Assembly: GCF_015832195.1 (NCBI RefSeq)
Contig: NC_052031.1
Location: forward strand, 14,633,850 to 14,697,849
Origin: Motacilla alba alba
Lineage: Eukaryota > Chordata > Aves > Passeriformes > Motacillidae
Reading direction: 5' to 3'
DNA: 64,000 bases
Shown: piece by piece, positions 9,443-22,200 of the stretch
Layout: each line of letters begins with the position of its first letter
Position numbering within the stretch: position 1 is the stretch's first letter
The notes under the pieces: model-generated
Seen by the model: only the letters and a program-made list of their open reading frames with translations
The model's database searches: none
Told to the model about the DNA's origin: nothing
Made by a program: the position numbers and the translations under genes

Positions 9443-12400
9443 TCATTAGTTTAAATGTAAAAATTGTTCTAAGTGGCACTCACTGGATTTGCAAGCAGCT
9501 AAAATGATTGACAATCAGACAATCAGCATTCTTATCTCTGTCCAAGTGTTCTGGTGCTGTAGCAAGTAACTGATACATGATAGCTCTGCAGGTCCCATGG
9601 CAGGTCCTAGCTTACCACTGAAATAGCGTAAAACTTCCCATTCCCTTTACCAAGTAGACATTTTTTCTGAATTAGTTGTTTATCTATTTATTGCCTTTTT
9701 CAAACTAGGAAAAAATTCCAATCTACGAACATTCTCAAAGTAACATAAAGGAGCTGATAATGTTCTTAATTAGCCATGTACTTTTCTTAAAATACTAAAA
9801 CTGGTTTAGCTTTTGTCAACAATGACAATGGCAAGGCCTGTCCTCATTATTTCCTCAGTTAAAGTAGCAGGACTAGTGTTGACTTTATTAATTTTCTTGA
9901 GAAACTGAGAATTTAAGTGCTTCAAACTTGTTTCTTGTCACTGCAAGAGACTTCTGATCAATATTTTCTCTCTTCATAACTGGAACAGCTTTAGTATAAA
10001 TAAATTTTACTGCATGAATCTTTTGACAAATTACCTACTGTATCAAACACAGTAATTATTTTTTCAAGGTTTTGTGTACTAGCATGCTGCTCAGACTAAG
10101 CAATATCATTATTCTAATTTCACAGTAATTTTTAATTTCTATCACCAGTAGCAAATCAAGGGTGAAGCAAATAACAGGACTAGAAGGGAATAGTCTTCTG
10201 GTTTAACTCTAGTTCATATTTTTCCAAGGATATGTTAGCATCCCTGTTTTCTTCAGAGAAAGACGCTGCATATTCTCAGTCCAACTCCTGGCAGATTCTC
10301 CTGTCTTTGTTCTCTACTCCTATTCTTGTCCCTCAGAGGAATGTCCCTAAGACATTCCTTGACTTTGCCATGTTTTTTTCCTGTGGTCCTTCACCAGACT
10401 GCTGCAGGCACAAGTGGTGCCTGCCCCAGTGCCAGGACTCATGCCAGGCATCCATTTGGCAAGAAGGTCAAGCCCTACTGCCACTTCTGGCTGCAGCATC
10501 AGTCCCCTCCCTTTTCCTGCTTGGCCCAGTGCTTGCCGTCTCTGTTGCTACTCCTGACAGTGATTATCTTGGATCTTCCACAATGCTGATACAAAAAATA
10601 TTGTGGCACTGTCAAATACTGTGATATAGCATTATTAAACTGATTTGAAAAGCATTAAGGTGTATAAATTTCCTGATGGTACAATTCCATCTACTGTGTG
10701 TAAAATGATTGCAGTATTGCAATTGCATTGCAGTTGGTAGAAAACAACTTCAACCACTTCAGTAAATGGATTGCTGTGTGGACAGTATTTTGTGATACTC
10801 AGCATGCTGTAACTGACACTGAGCATGTAAACAGGGCACACTTAGGTAGTTCCTGTACTTGTGGTGATAGACTACAAAGACTGCTTACACTGGCTGTTCT
10901 TATCTTAGCAGTAAGATAAAAACCATGAGCCACAACAAAGTCGGTCAAATATCTCACTTAATGTTCATTGCAAGTGTGCCAAGTCCTCCATGCTTTTGCC
11001 TCTTTCCAAAGAAGGTATGTGTATTAAAGAGCTCATGAGAAAGACAACTGAGCCTGTGGCACCAAGGGTGCAACACCCAGTAGCACAGATGCTTGCTGTA
11101 AGTGCATTTATCTTGGTTTTATCAATATTGGTTGTAGTTGGCTTCCTGGCAGGCTTCCTACCACATCTGTGGGTGATGTTCCAACTCTGGAAATGAAAGG
11201 GCACAATTTCATTTCTTTCCCTCTCAGTCTGTTAACAAGAGTTCTGAGTACAAAGTCCTTATTATTTTAGTCAGTATTGCAGTGTAATTAAGCCTCTCTC
11301 AGAATTGATTTGGCATTTACTTCAGCCACTGAAAGGCCCTCTAAGTTATATCAGCGACTGGTTACCTACAGCAGTAGTGGGTCTGTCCACCAGCTTCCAG
11401 TAGGACTTGCTAGAAAGAGAACTGTGCAATAGGCTCTGCATCATCACAGGGAACAAAATATTTATTTGGAATAAATGAGTGGCTCTTTTTCACTTGTGTT
11501 GTTAAAGGAGAAAAAAATTAGCCAGATGTTCACTATGGAAAAATATTAATTTAAATAAGCTTTGTTCCAGATGAGTTCTTAAATAGAAAGGAAAATGAGG
11601 TCCTCATGTGTGCTGGTCATTGCCCTGTCCACCTAAGCAGTGATGCTTCAGGAACAACTGTTCCCAAGCCACTGCTCAAGTCCTGGCCCACATGATGTGT
11701 GTGGGTGGCTGACAAAGACGTGTGAGGACCAAAGAAGTTTGGCACCATGGAAACTCAGAGGCTTTGCACTGAGGAGAAGGAGGCAGGCCTGACTGGGAGA
11801 ATGTGATTCCTTTCAGAGCATGGTCAAGTTGAGGGCCTGACAGAGAGGCCACATCACCCTTTCAGTCCTGATCTTCAGTAGTAGCAGAAGGCCTTAGACC
11901 AGTGGCCATGCAGAACCAAATGCTGCTGCATCTGCTTGCAGTTAGACAGCTCATCATAGCAGGGATGACCATCCTTCCTGGTGTTAGTAGCACACTATTC
12001 GTTTTTTTTCTGTATGGTGTTGGTTTAGGCTGCAGCACTGGGCTCTGGTGCTCCCCTGCTATGGTTGCAGAGACAGGCTCTGCCCCAAAGTAATGGGTAA
12101 GGCCCTCTGCAGTTTGCTAAGTTGGTGACTCTGTGGCAAGAAGGAAAGGATGGATATAGGATGCCCTAGAGTATGGTGTTGAGATGTGTCAGAGCTTGGG
12201 AAGCCACAAATCTATTGGCACAGATATGGTGATGTGATATGAGCAAGATCTTGTCCATGCAACCTCTGAAAAGCAATCCCTGCTAGTATCTTACCCCAGT
12301 CACTCTGGGGTTTCATTCTAGACTGAGCCACATGAATTTCTGGGGTATTTAATATGTAGATGAGGTGTCTGTTCACTCCCAGGCTTGCTTCTTAGGATTA

Positions 12401-14913
12401 CTTTGTAACATAAACTCAGCTTGTGTGGACTTTTTCCTGTTACCTATGGGAGAATGGTTTAATCAGTTGGGAGTTCATATGAGTCTTGCAATTGTATGCA
12501 AAGTGACGCTCAGCTGCTGCTGGTTCAGAAAGTTTGCAGCTGTTCATGTGAGAATCTCATGTGTCTCATTCAAGGTGAATGAAGTTGTGAGTGACAAAGT
12601 ACCTTGCAGCTATTTTTCTTTTCTTCCTCTAAGGACCAGGAAGAAAGCAGAGCTATTCCTTTCTGCTCCCCTTATCCCCCAAAAGAGCAAGTATTTGATC
12701 TATATCCTTTTTTTTCTTTCTTTCCCTAATGCACAAAACTAGGTCATGAAATCCATCTGCAGACTGCTTGGAAAATTTCTTTTAACTTGTTTGAAGAACC
12801 AGACACAGTTTTGATGTAGTCAGTGTCTTTAAACTGCTGGTTTTAGAAGGTGTGTGTTGGCGTAGACAAATGCAGCATCACTTTCTCTTGGATAGTCAGC
12901 CAATAGTACCACACAACACAAACCAGCAGTGAATTTCTCAGTCACAAGTACTGTTTAGCAGTATTATTTGAGCTGATTTTGTCTGCTGTGTGTAAGAGTC
13001 TAATACTAAAGACTCGCAGACTTCTGTTACTATTCAAAGCATGGTGATGTCCCTGAAGAGTTTCTGGATGGGTATTTGATCTTGGTGTTTAACAGTTTCA
13101 GGAGGTCCTCCTCCTTCTATGGTAAAAAGTGAGATTTGGTTCCTGCAAATATACTCTACAATAAGACTTTCAATTTCTTTATAACTTTTTGTAAGTTATG
13201 GCCACTTTTGAAGTGGGACTTCCTGTTGATGTATGGCCTAAAGCTTTTGATGAATACTGTTCCAACATGTCTATTGAAAGCTAAAACTAGGGCATATTTA
13301 GATGCATGACTTTGGAGTATAGTGACAGGAGTGGCTGCCTAGATTGTCAATATATTGGCCAGTAGTTGTACTTTCCATAAGATAAATCTTCATAAATACT
13401 TTCAGATAATAACTAATTTTTTCTGCACAGAATAATTTATTCCCAACAAAATTTGTCCAGTGCTGGAGAGAGTCTCATTGACAGCACTCACCTCACCATA
13501 ATCCTCTTCTCTCACTGCAAAAATTCTCTTTCCTCAGTTATGGCTCATTTGCAAAAACCAAATCTCAAATATATCCATTCTATTAAAAGAGATCTGTCCC
13601 AACCTCCAGCTGGATAATCTCATCCCTTAGTTGTAGATTAAAAATTCTTGGTCTTTCATTAATTATTTGCATTTCATTTCTGATCTCTCAGGATTCATGC
13701 ACAGTAGGGGTCATGTCCAGTCCATGTGCAAAACAGTCTTGTTTCATGAAAAACTGGAACAAAATGGACATGAGCAAAATTTTGAGCCTAGATGATTAGT
13801 ATGAGTTATTATTGTTAGGCATATTTTTAAAGTATCAGTGAAGCAAAAACAGTTCAAGTTTTATAAGCTATTAAAATATTTATGAAAATCACTGGACTTA
13901 AAAAAATTCCTCTTTCATGTTGACTTAGTGTGTATTAGTGGCTGACAAATTTCAGTAAGTCTTAATCTCCACATATATTATATTCAAAGATTACATATTG
14001 CTTCTTAATTCTCTGTGGTTTTGTGCCAGTCACCTGAATTGCAGGGTCAGCAGCCAGGCAACAATATCCAAAATCTTGGTTCAGTCTTGCTGATTGGCAT
14101 TGCTTTTCAGTCTGTCAGAGGTTTCCAAATATATTGCACTGTCCTTAAGTAACTAGTTTTTAGTTGGAAGACTGTTTTCCTCATTTTTTGTCATGTATTT
14201 AATTAAATCCTTGTTCTGTGCATCTCCTTGCAGTTGCATTTTGCTAACTTTTTCCCACAAAACAGTGGAGAGAATCTACTATGTAAATGGATTTGCAATC
14301 ATTAAGAAGTCTTTAAGGCTGAGAGTTCATTTTAATACTCATGAGTTGAAATTATTTCACTCATTATAAATATATTTCTTCATGTGACTGTATTGCTTGC
14401 TGCACTGAAATAATGTTAAAATTCCTTGTACTGCTACTATAGCTTTACTTTTCTGCCTTTGATAATATTGGTTACAAATGGTTGTAGATGTCTTATTCCT
14501 ATTTGATCAATTATGCTTTGACTTAGTCTTTTTATTGGTAAAAAAATTGGGCTTTGAGCTGTTTTGAAGGTATGTGCACTGTAAGATTCTTGATTTAACA
14601 ATTTTTGGCATATCTTATTTTCTGCTGGTCTGGAGATTGTTCAAGGTTTTTACTGTACAATTAATCAGATTTTGACTTGGGATGGAGTCATAAAGAGAGA
14701 CTGTGAAGCACTTTGTACCACAGTCAACTCCTCCAAAATAGATTACAGAGCTAGTTTAATTTAAGAAACTGTAATTAAGTATATTTTTCATCATTCCACC
14801 ACAAATGGAATTTTTTGGAAATTAAATATATAGGACAAAATATTTGTAGTGGAACATAGTTTACAGAAATATCCAAATGTGGTTTGTGGCACGTGTGGCA
14901 CAGTGATCAATTT
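9443..14913. other. Intergenic, about 5.5 kb without recognised features
   Basis: This is AT-rich unique sequence. Several open frames of 60-130 codons occur (for example 10232-10624 and 12365-12742, plus strand). None carries a domain, signal or splice structure that I recognise, and their number fits chance. A regulatory role is possible but not readable from this sequence alone. Confidence 0.5.
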
Positions 14914-15046
14914 CCTGTGTCAAAGGCCTTTCAGAAGTCAAGGCAGATACATAAGTTGCTTTTCCCTTGTCCACTGATGCAGTAATTCCATTGTAGAAGG
15001 CCACTAGGTTAGTCAGGCACTATTTGCCCTTTATGAAGTCAGAAAT
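14914..15046 (-). repeat. CR1 LINE, short internal ORF2 fragment (antisense)
   Basis: TGTCAAAGGCCTTTCAGAAG, then CAAGGCAGATACATAAGTTG, a GTCCACTGATGCAGTAATTC-like stretch and TAGGTTAGTCAGGCACTATT are the reverse complement of the CR1 reverse transcriptase region. The same region is present in the 18111 copy. The fragment is old and decayed. Confidence 0.7.
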
Positions 15047-15489
15047 CACAGGAAACAGATATGCTCTAACTTGCTAGGATTAAATCAATATAGAACAGAT
15101 CTCTTTGCTGCAAATGAAACTTAGCAGAGCACCAGTTGTATGTATGGCTGGTGGGCTATGGACTAATAATCTAGATTGTCCAAATCTCTATAAGAATCAT
15201 ATGATTGTTATACTAAATCTAGTCATTATCACCAAAATATAAAAGTAATACAATCAATATTCAAGTACAAGGTTTTTCAAGGTTAGAGCTGCTAGAAGTG
15301 TTTAATAGAATATCTATGATAACAGTGATTTGACATTAGCATTGTCTCTGTCAGATTGCTTTTCTTTAAGAATTTAAAAAAAAAAAGTCTGCTTTTGATG
15401 CCAAAATTATTACTGTTCCTTCCTTTTTATTTGTTAATAGAAAAATTCACAGATAGGACTTGAATGTTCCATGTTATCATATCCATATT
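15047..15489. other. Intergenic, nothing recognised
   Basis: AT-rich sequence between a CR1 fragment and the LTR. No recognisable feature. Confidence 0.45.
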
Positions 15490-16188
15490 TGTGGGGTTTC
15501 ACCCCCAGATTGGGATGACCCCGAAAGATGGAAAAGTCCCTCCTCCAACCCGTGCCTTCGAGGAAAGACTCAGTAGTCTTCTGTTGTCTGTTCTCAAGGT
15601 TGTTTATTGTTGGTTATCTACAAGATTCTTCTCCCTGAACTGCTGTGGCCCGTTCAGCAGCTCAGACAAAGGCACTCTGCCCTCCCAGGGGGCTGGTGCT
15701 ATCTTTTATATCATATATTACGTACTACATGTTTATGCTTTTTCTCCAATGCCTACTATCTATATTGAATGGTGACTTTCTACTCTAAACCAATCTGTGA
15801 GTGCCAACATCACCAAAGACATGGAGGTTAGGAAGGAGAAAGAAAGAGGACAGGGCACACCCAAGTCCCTCCATCTTAGAACTCCTGACCCCCATGTACA
15901 AAACTTGGACCCCTGCGTACAAGGCTTAAAACCCCCCTGTACAGCACTCAGAAATCCTACCCTTTACTTCGTGACTACTTCTACTACAATATCTAAACTT
16001 TTGTGACTTCTTGTTCTTCCTGCAAAGTTGGTAAACTGTTCCATGGGTCAGATTCAAAGCCACAGGGGTTTCTGGCTGCATGCCAGGGTCTCAGATGCTT
16101 TTGACCTGGGTCTGGAACATCCGAGAATGTCTGTGGGACATTCTGAGTTCCGACACATATTATCCTCTTAGTGCAGAGAGGGTTAACA
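15490..16188 (-). mobile_element. Solo LTR of an endogenous retrovirus
   Basis: Read on the minus strand, the 699-bp block starts TGTTAACCCTCTCTGCACTA and ends GGGGTGAAACCCCACA, giving the TG...CA ends of an LTR. A TATAAAAG box lies at 15710-15703 and an AATAAA signal at 15608-15603, about 95 nt apart. This fits a U3-R-U5 layout with a U5 of about 100 nt. The U3 carries three degenerate repeats of about 21 bp. No retroviral coding remnants flank it, so it looks like a solo LTR. I do not see a clean target-site duplication, so the outer edges may be eroded. It resembles LTRs that are common in songbird genomes; I cannot fix the ERV family. Confidence 0.75.
15887..15949 (-). repeat. Three degenerate 21-bp repeats in LTR U3
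   Basis: Three consecutive units start near 15887, 15908 and 15929. Each has a run of C followed by a GTACA or GTACAA core. They lie about 180-250 bp upstream of the LTR TATA box on the minus strand, where enhancer repeats often lie in retroviral LTRs. Confidence 0.55.
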
Positions 16189-17695
16189 GAAAGTTCATGA
16201 AATTCATCCTCATTCATCAGCCTCACTACACTTGCTGCAATAATCCCTGTATTTAGCCTTGTATTTATTGTTCAATCTTTCATTGTTTTTTCACTTCCTC
16301 TCTAATCATCAGAGGTAAACCTAAAGTTTTAATTGAAGCATGGTTCTGTTTTGAGATCTTAATTTTCTATTCTATTTCTTGTCTTAGACCTGGGAGTGTT
16401 TATTAGGACAAAAATGCTCACTGTGCACATTGCTTGCAGGAGTTGCTGAAAATAATCAGAGTTTTGCTTTGTGAGATTGCTGCATAAATATGTTCAACTA
16501 TCTTTAGCAAATTAAAATCATTGTTTATTTGCAAGGGCTTCCAAGCACCATGTATTTGCTGACAGGTCTGCATTTCCTGCTGATGAATACATCTTTGAAA
16601 AGTATGAACATGTTTTGGAGATAGTTATCATGAAAATCTAGTGACTGCTGCCATTCCATGCTAACATGATATTTTACAGGCTTCAATTGCTCTGGCAAAC
16701 AGTGGAAGCATAAAACTGATGAAGGCAGCAGTCTGAAAAGAAAAGAAATGTGTAAATTTTCTGAAAAGAGCTGTACTCCTGGAGACAGAATAAGCAAAAT
16801 TTGAGTGGTTGCCAAATTTTAAGCAAACTAATACTGCTACAGACCAAAGTAGCCAGCATTTTTGTGAATGGCACATGCCTGTGTGTTGTGGCAGAGTCAG
16901 GGAGGTTTTATTAATGTCTTCACAAAAATCTGAAGCCTTTCTGCCTTCTTATTTATAAAAGTAAGTAATTAGTCTCTTGTTTGATATATTTGGTGATGAA
17001 AAAGGACTGTAATATTTTTTTCCCTACACAGAGGACCAAAAATTCACTTGGTCTCTGTATGTTCTTATTTTATTATACACACAGTCAAAAAGTAATTGCG
17101 TATTTCAGCTGTAACTTTTGTTTCTATGGTCTTGAACATCAATACCGTGGTTATGACTTATCTCATGAATAGTTAAATTCTGTAGATGCTACTTGTTCCT
17201 CTCGTTGCAGCTGCTGTTTCTGTCCTTAGAGTCCTTTTCACTGCCTTGTGTAGAAACGCTGCATTTCCCAGGCTTATTCACAGCTCTGAAGCCATCATGC
17301 TCCATTGCAAAGCTTAGATGCAATTAACATCATCCTCTCTCAGCAACATCCTCTGCTCATGTTTTTTTCTGCCTTGAACTGTTCATCACTAAATGGATAT
17401 ATTGCTGTATAAATCTATGGTGTACTGACATCTCGAACACTTTATAATTTTTCTCGTTATCTCAAGAATATAGTAAAACTGGAAACATTCTATCTAATAT
17501 GTGTCTGATTTTGTGATCAAGGAATCAAATAATTCCTGCATGGGGGACAGTTTGCTGAATCTTCATCCAGGCTCTTTGGTCTCAAAGAGAGAACTGGGTT
17601 ATGCATGTGTAAAGCTTGAATGGCAAAAACTGCATGGGGAACTTCTTACACTCTCGTTCTGTGCAAGCATTAGTGGGTGTCAAAGTCACCTAGCC
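16189..17695. other. Intergenic, nothing recognised
   Basis: AT-rich unique sequence to the right of the LTR. Short frames on both strands are without recognisable features. Confidence 0.5.
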
Positions 17696-17935
17696 CATGG
17701 TAGGGTGCAAAATATAATTTATCATAACATGCTGTTCCACAGCTGTGGAACTGGTCATCACAGGACATTGTAGAAGCTGAAGATGTGTTCCAAAACCAAT
17801 TGGATTAATTCCTAGATGAAAAATCTCAATTACTATTAAGTACAAAAATTCACTTTTGACTCGGAAGTCCTTGAGATGATGATTCCTGGAAGCAGTGCTG
17901 AAGTTTGCACTGCGCAGATCAAACCTTACCATTTG
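17696..17935 (+). repeat. Probable old CR1/L3-type LINE remnant
   Basis: The pattern CTGTGGAACTGGTCATCACA-GGACATTGTAGAAGCTGAAG, then a CAATTGGATTAATTCCTAGA-like segment and GATGATTCCTGGAAGCAG, recalls the 3' region of old amniote CR1/L3 elements (GTGGAACTCxxTGCCACAGGA ... GAGGCTGAAAG). It is highly decayed. The 18-bp palindrome at 17734-17751 lies inside it. Confidence 0.45.
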
Positions 17936-18110
17936 GCAGGTCTGTTCTTACTCATTTGTGTGGTGCTCTAATCTGACAGCCAGGACTCTACTCTGCAAAT
18001 GCTGGAGAGAAATTTGTCTCAAAATGTCAGTGTAGCTGAAGAAATGAAAGGTATCATCACAACGAGAAAAAGTCCCAATGGCTCAGTGAAGTTGAGGGGG
18101 AAGCAATAAA

Positions 18111-19255
18111 TATCACGAAAGGGTTGAGATTAGGAGGAACGTCTGGATGTCTTCTGATCCATCCACCCTATTCAAGCAGGGCCTCTTAGAACTGGTTGCC
18201 CAACACTATGACCCTGTATCCAAGGAGGGGGATTCTAGCACCTCGCCACACAACCTGTACCAGTGCTCAGTCATCTTCATAGAGCAAAAGTGTTTCCTGA
18301 TGTTCAAGCAATGTCACCTGTGTTTGTTTGTGACCCTTGCCTCTGGTTGTGTCAATGGGCACATCTTGAAAGAGTTTGACTCTGTCCCCTTTTCCCACTC
18401 CTTTCAGGTCATTTTCTGAAAGCTGCTTTCTTAGCTGGGTCTCCTCTGATGCCCTAGTGCATGGGGTTCTCCAGCTGCAGGACTTTGCACTTCTTATTCA
18501 ACTTCCTGGGGTTCCTTTTGGCCTGTTTCTCCAGCCTGTTAAGCTCTCTTGGGATCGCAGCGTGGCTCTTTGGCCCTTGCTCTCAGTTTTGTGTCATATG
18601 CAAACTGGCTGAGTGTACACTTTGCACCACCACCTAATGAAGGTGGTAAACAGGATCAAACCTAGTATTGACCCCTGGGGTATATTACCAGTTACTGGCT
18701 TCCAGCTCGACTTCATGCCACTGATCACCACCCCCTGGGCCTGGCCTTGGCCAATCAGTCAGTTTTTGGTCCACCTCCCTGTCTGCTCATCCAGCCTATA
18801 CTTCAGCAGCTTCCCTGTGAGAATCTTGTGGAAGAGTGTTGGAAAGCCTTACTAAAACCTTACTAAATATTTACTGCTCCACCCTTTTCTACTAGGATAG
18901 TAATTTCATCATAGAAGGTTGTCAAGTTTGTCAAGCATGACCTGCATTTGGTGAATCCATGCTGACTCTTCCATATGATTCTTCTCTTTCATGTGCTTAG
19001 AAATGGTTTCCAGGATCCATCCAAGGATCACCTTCCAAGGGATCAAGCTGACTCTGACTGGCCTGTAGTCCCCTGGGTCCCCCTTCTTGAAGATAGAACG
19101 ACATTTGCTTTCCTCTAGTCTTCAGGCCTTCCTCCCAGTTTTTGTGGCGAATCAAGGATTATACAGTAGCATTACAATGGCATCAGCCAGTTCCCTCAGG
19201 TTTGTCATTCATCCCCAGGCAGAACTCCATCATGTTTGGGTCATCCAATATCTAA
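18111..19255 (-). repeat. CR1 LINE, about 1.15 kb with 3' end (antisense)
   Basis: It begins with a decayed reverse-complemented tail (ATCACGAAAGGGTTGAGATT) and CAAGCAGGGCCTCTTAGAAC. It passes CTTGCCTCTGGTTGTGTCAA and CTCTTGGGATCGCAGC, then enters the antisense reverse transcriptase segment (GACCCCTGGGGTATATTACC, CTGACTCTGACTGGCCTGTA, CCTGGGTCCCCCTTCTTGAA). The family looks different from the copy at 5675, being closer to the CR1-X/Y type. Frames on either strand are broken. Confidence 0.88.
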
Positions 19256-22200
19256 AAGGGAAGTCTAGAGCAGCTTTGTCTTGTAAGTTGAAGCAGGAAA
19301 CAAGCAACACTGAAGCAAGTCTAAGAAGTGGGACGTTATTGCTAGTGGTTGGAAATTACTGACACATAAAAAATGAGTTCAAGCTGGAGGTGGTAAGTGT
19401 GATGCTCATGCTAAAACCACTTCTGAAGTTAATAAATAGCATCAAACTATCAGTAGTTCAGCAGGTAGAGTCCCTGGATGTTACTGAAGATATGGGTAGT
19501 CAATATAAAAAACTCATTAAACCGGCCTATTTAGCTTGATTTGTATGCATGAATTGTGTTACTGCCAGCTGCAGCAAGTTTTGGCTTTGAAGAACAGCAC
19601 AATGATACTCTGGAGGGAACAGCTACCCTCTTCTCCTCATCAACAAACTTCAAGTGTGGCTCTGGTCTTAAGAGAAAAGGTTTTCATACTAGAGTCCCTG
19701 TCTAAGCTCTTTAATCTTTATTCCCTGCCAAAACCAAACTCAACAGAGTAATCTCTTTGGACAGATGGAGGCAAAGGCTGTCATTTTATACAGTTTCATA
19801 CTGTTGATATTCTGAGTGTTATTCAGTTTGACCTGCCTACAAACAGCTCACTTTATCTTTCCCATTCCTAAATTCCCCTACCTGAAATTCAGTTTTGTGT
19901 GACAGCTCTGACACCACAAAGTTATTCTAATTCCCTTCCTCCAGCTCTTGCTCAGTGTCACTAGAATTCAATGCATCTGCAATGTTTCTTAAGAAAAGTA
20001 CTGCTTCTCTGCTTTCTCAGCTTTACCCTGTGCTACCACAGATGACAGTTCAGCTGACAAAATAAAATTTGCATCACCCACTGACTCTGCTAACTCCTGA
20101 CTTCTGGTAATGGCCATGTTCTTCCAGATGCTGCAAAAACAGATCTACAAGCATGAAAGCAGTAGGCTGCAAGAATTGGAGTGTGTCCACTGACTCAAAG
20201 GTGTGTAAGTAAAGGCTTACTTGCCTTAAAGGACTAACTTCTTCTGTGCATATATTTTCAGGATTATTGGAAGAGTGCAGCTTGGGAGAGTGTCTACTGA
20301 ATATAGTTAAGCTTAAGTTTGTAGATATACACCAGATTAACTACTTTAAGGACTAGTAGCAAAGGAGGAGGAGAATGCTGCCTTGATGCATGATAAGGTG
20401 GCATGTTAGCAGCTTTTTTTTTTTTTTTGGAATGTTGAGCTTGACTAAGATGCTCAAGCTAGTGGAAGCAGAAGCCATGCTCTCCCTGCAGCCTTATCTA
20501 GCTGAAGTAGAAGCAGATTAGAAAAACACAGAGATAACATGGAATTGGACAAAATATCCAAGTCATTCATGCATGAGAAGATTCCTTCTGGATACTGAAG
20601 GGAGATGCAGAGATGAGTTACTTGATACCAAGATGAAGGTAGAATGCAGAAAACTCCACTTTTATGTGAGTTGCACTTAATGATCAGCAGCTGGACCCAA
20701 GAAGGAATATGTTTATGTCTTGGGCTTTTGAATGAATACACTGAGAATAAGAGTGCCATGGTGGGCACTGATGCTGGCATTTCATTGCACCTGCAAGCTT
20801 TTCTTCAGTGCAGGATGGAATGTCTTAGAGCCCATCTTTTGAGGTAGAGGTGACTGGATTTGTGCTTAGAGCTCATCTTTCGAAGTAGAAGTGATTGGAA
20901 TCTGTGCTGTAAATTCCAATAATGGATGCTACAACCACTGGAGAGGAGATTCTTTTTCAGAATTAGAGCTGTTGTTTAGGATGACCTGTTCAAACTGCAC
21001 GGGCAGATGCTGGCCTCACTGATCTCTCAGCCTGCCTAGGCAGTTTTTTAAAATTCAGTTTTCTTAACCACAGGTCTGTATAGCAGTATCTTCTGCCTCT
21101 GAATGTAGGCAGAAATATCATCTCCTCAGGACTGCCAGGATTCTCTACAGCTTCCATGGCTGCCAGACTGTTACTAATGACAGCTGCAGAGTTTTTAATC
21201 TTCAAAGTACAAATTATATCTGGAGCTGAGCATCTGAAACTGTTTTTCTCTTCTTGTGACAACTGCTTCTTTTGGCATTAGAGCTGTGTGCAAATGGCTC
21301 TTCTCTCCATGGCACTGACCTTTCAATTTGAAATTGTAGTAATTTCCTTTGGGAAACTATCCCAGGGACTGCTGCAGAATTTTTGCATGTTTGGGGAAGC
21401 AGATGCCACTCCTGGGTTTGGGCCTATTGGTATTCATCCAGCCCCCAAAGTTTGCCATCATGTAGTCAGCTGACAAATGCACTGGTCAAGGTACTGAGGT
21501 GGTCAAGGCTAGTGGGAGTGCATCAGTAAGTGCTTGTGTGCTTTTATTAGAAGGAGACACACAGTGCCTGCCAAGCCTTAGGGTATTTGAGCCTTGGGTA
21601 GGTTGGTGTGTCTGTGCCTGGGAAAAGGATCTTGGCTTTACCTTTCTGACCTTGGTGTCTCAAGTGCAGCTGCTGTATTCATCTTTCTCAGCAGTCTTTC
21701 AAGGCTGATGGAGCCTTTGACATTTATGTCTTGGTAGGAACCTTGCGGAAGATAACAAATAGGATTTGGTTTATGTTGATGGCTCCAATACAGCTGAGGG
21801 GCCCCGAGTGGTAGAGCCTGACCAACCTTATGTTATATATATTTGGGAAACCAACATTCAAATTGTTCAGTCTTCCCCACCAAACTTGCTCATTGTGGAC
21901 ATACATGGGTTTCTCTTTCTTTTATTATGATGACATAGCTTTGGAGGGCAGTATAGTGTCCTGGGAAATGGGGTGTTAGTGCTAAATAGCAAATGTTAGG
22001 CTCCTTGACATCCAGACAGTTGTGGTCCCATTGTTGTTCATCCTGTGTGTATGCATTAGCCATTCCTATCAGAAACAGAATGGTGGTGGCTCAGGTGAGC
22101 TGGCCTACCACAGCAGTACCATATATCTAAAAGGGCAGCTCAGGCCCTTGGCCTGGAGTAAAACCTATGATGTGTGGAGCAATTCTTGTGATCCCATATG

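Noticed and set aside
10232..10624. 130-codon plus-strand frame
   Set aside because: No recognisable domain. An overlapping 87-codon frame in another register is just as open, and the composition fits chance.
15490..16188. Full-length provirus
   Set aside because: Only one LTR is present, and no gag, pol or env remnant flanks it.
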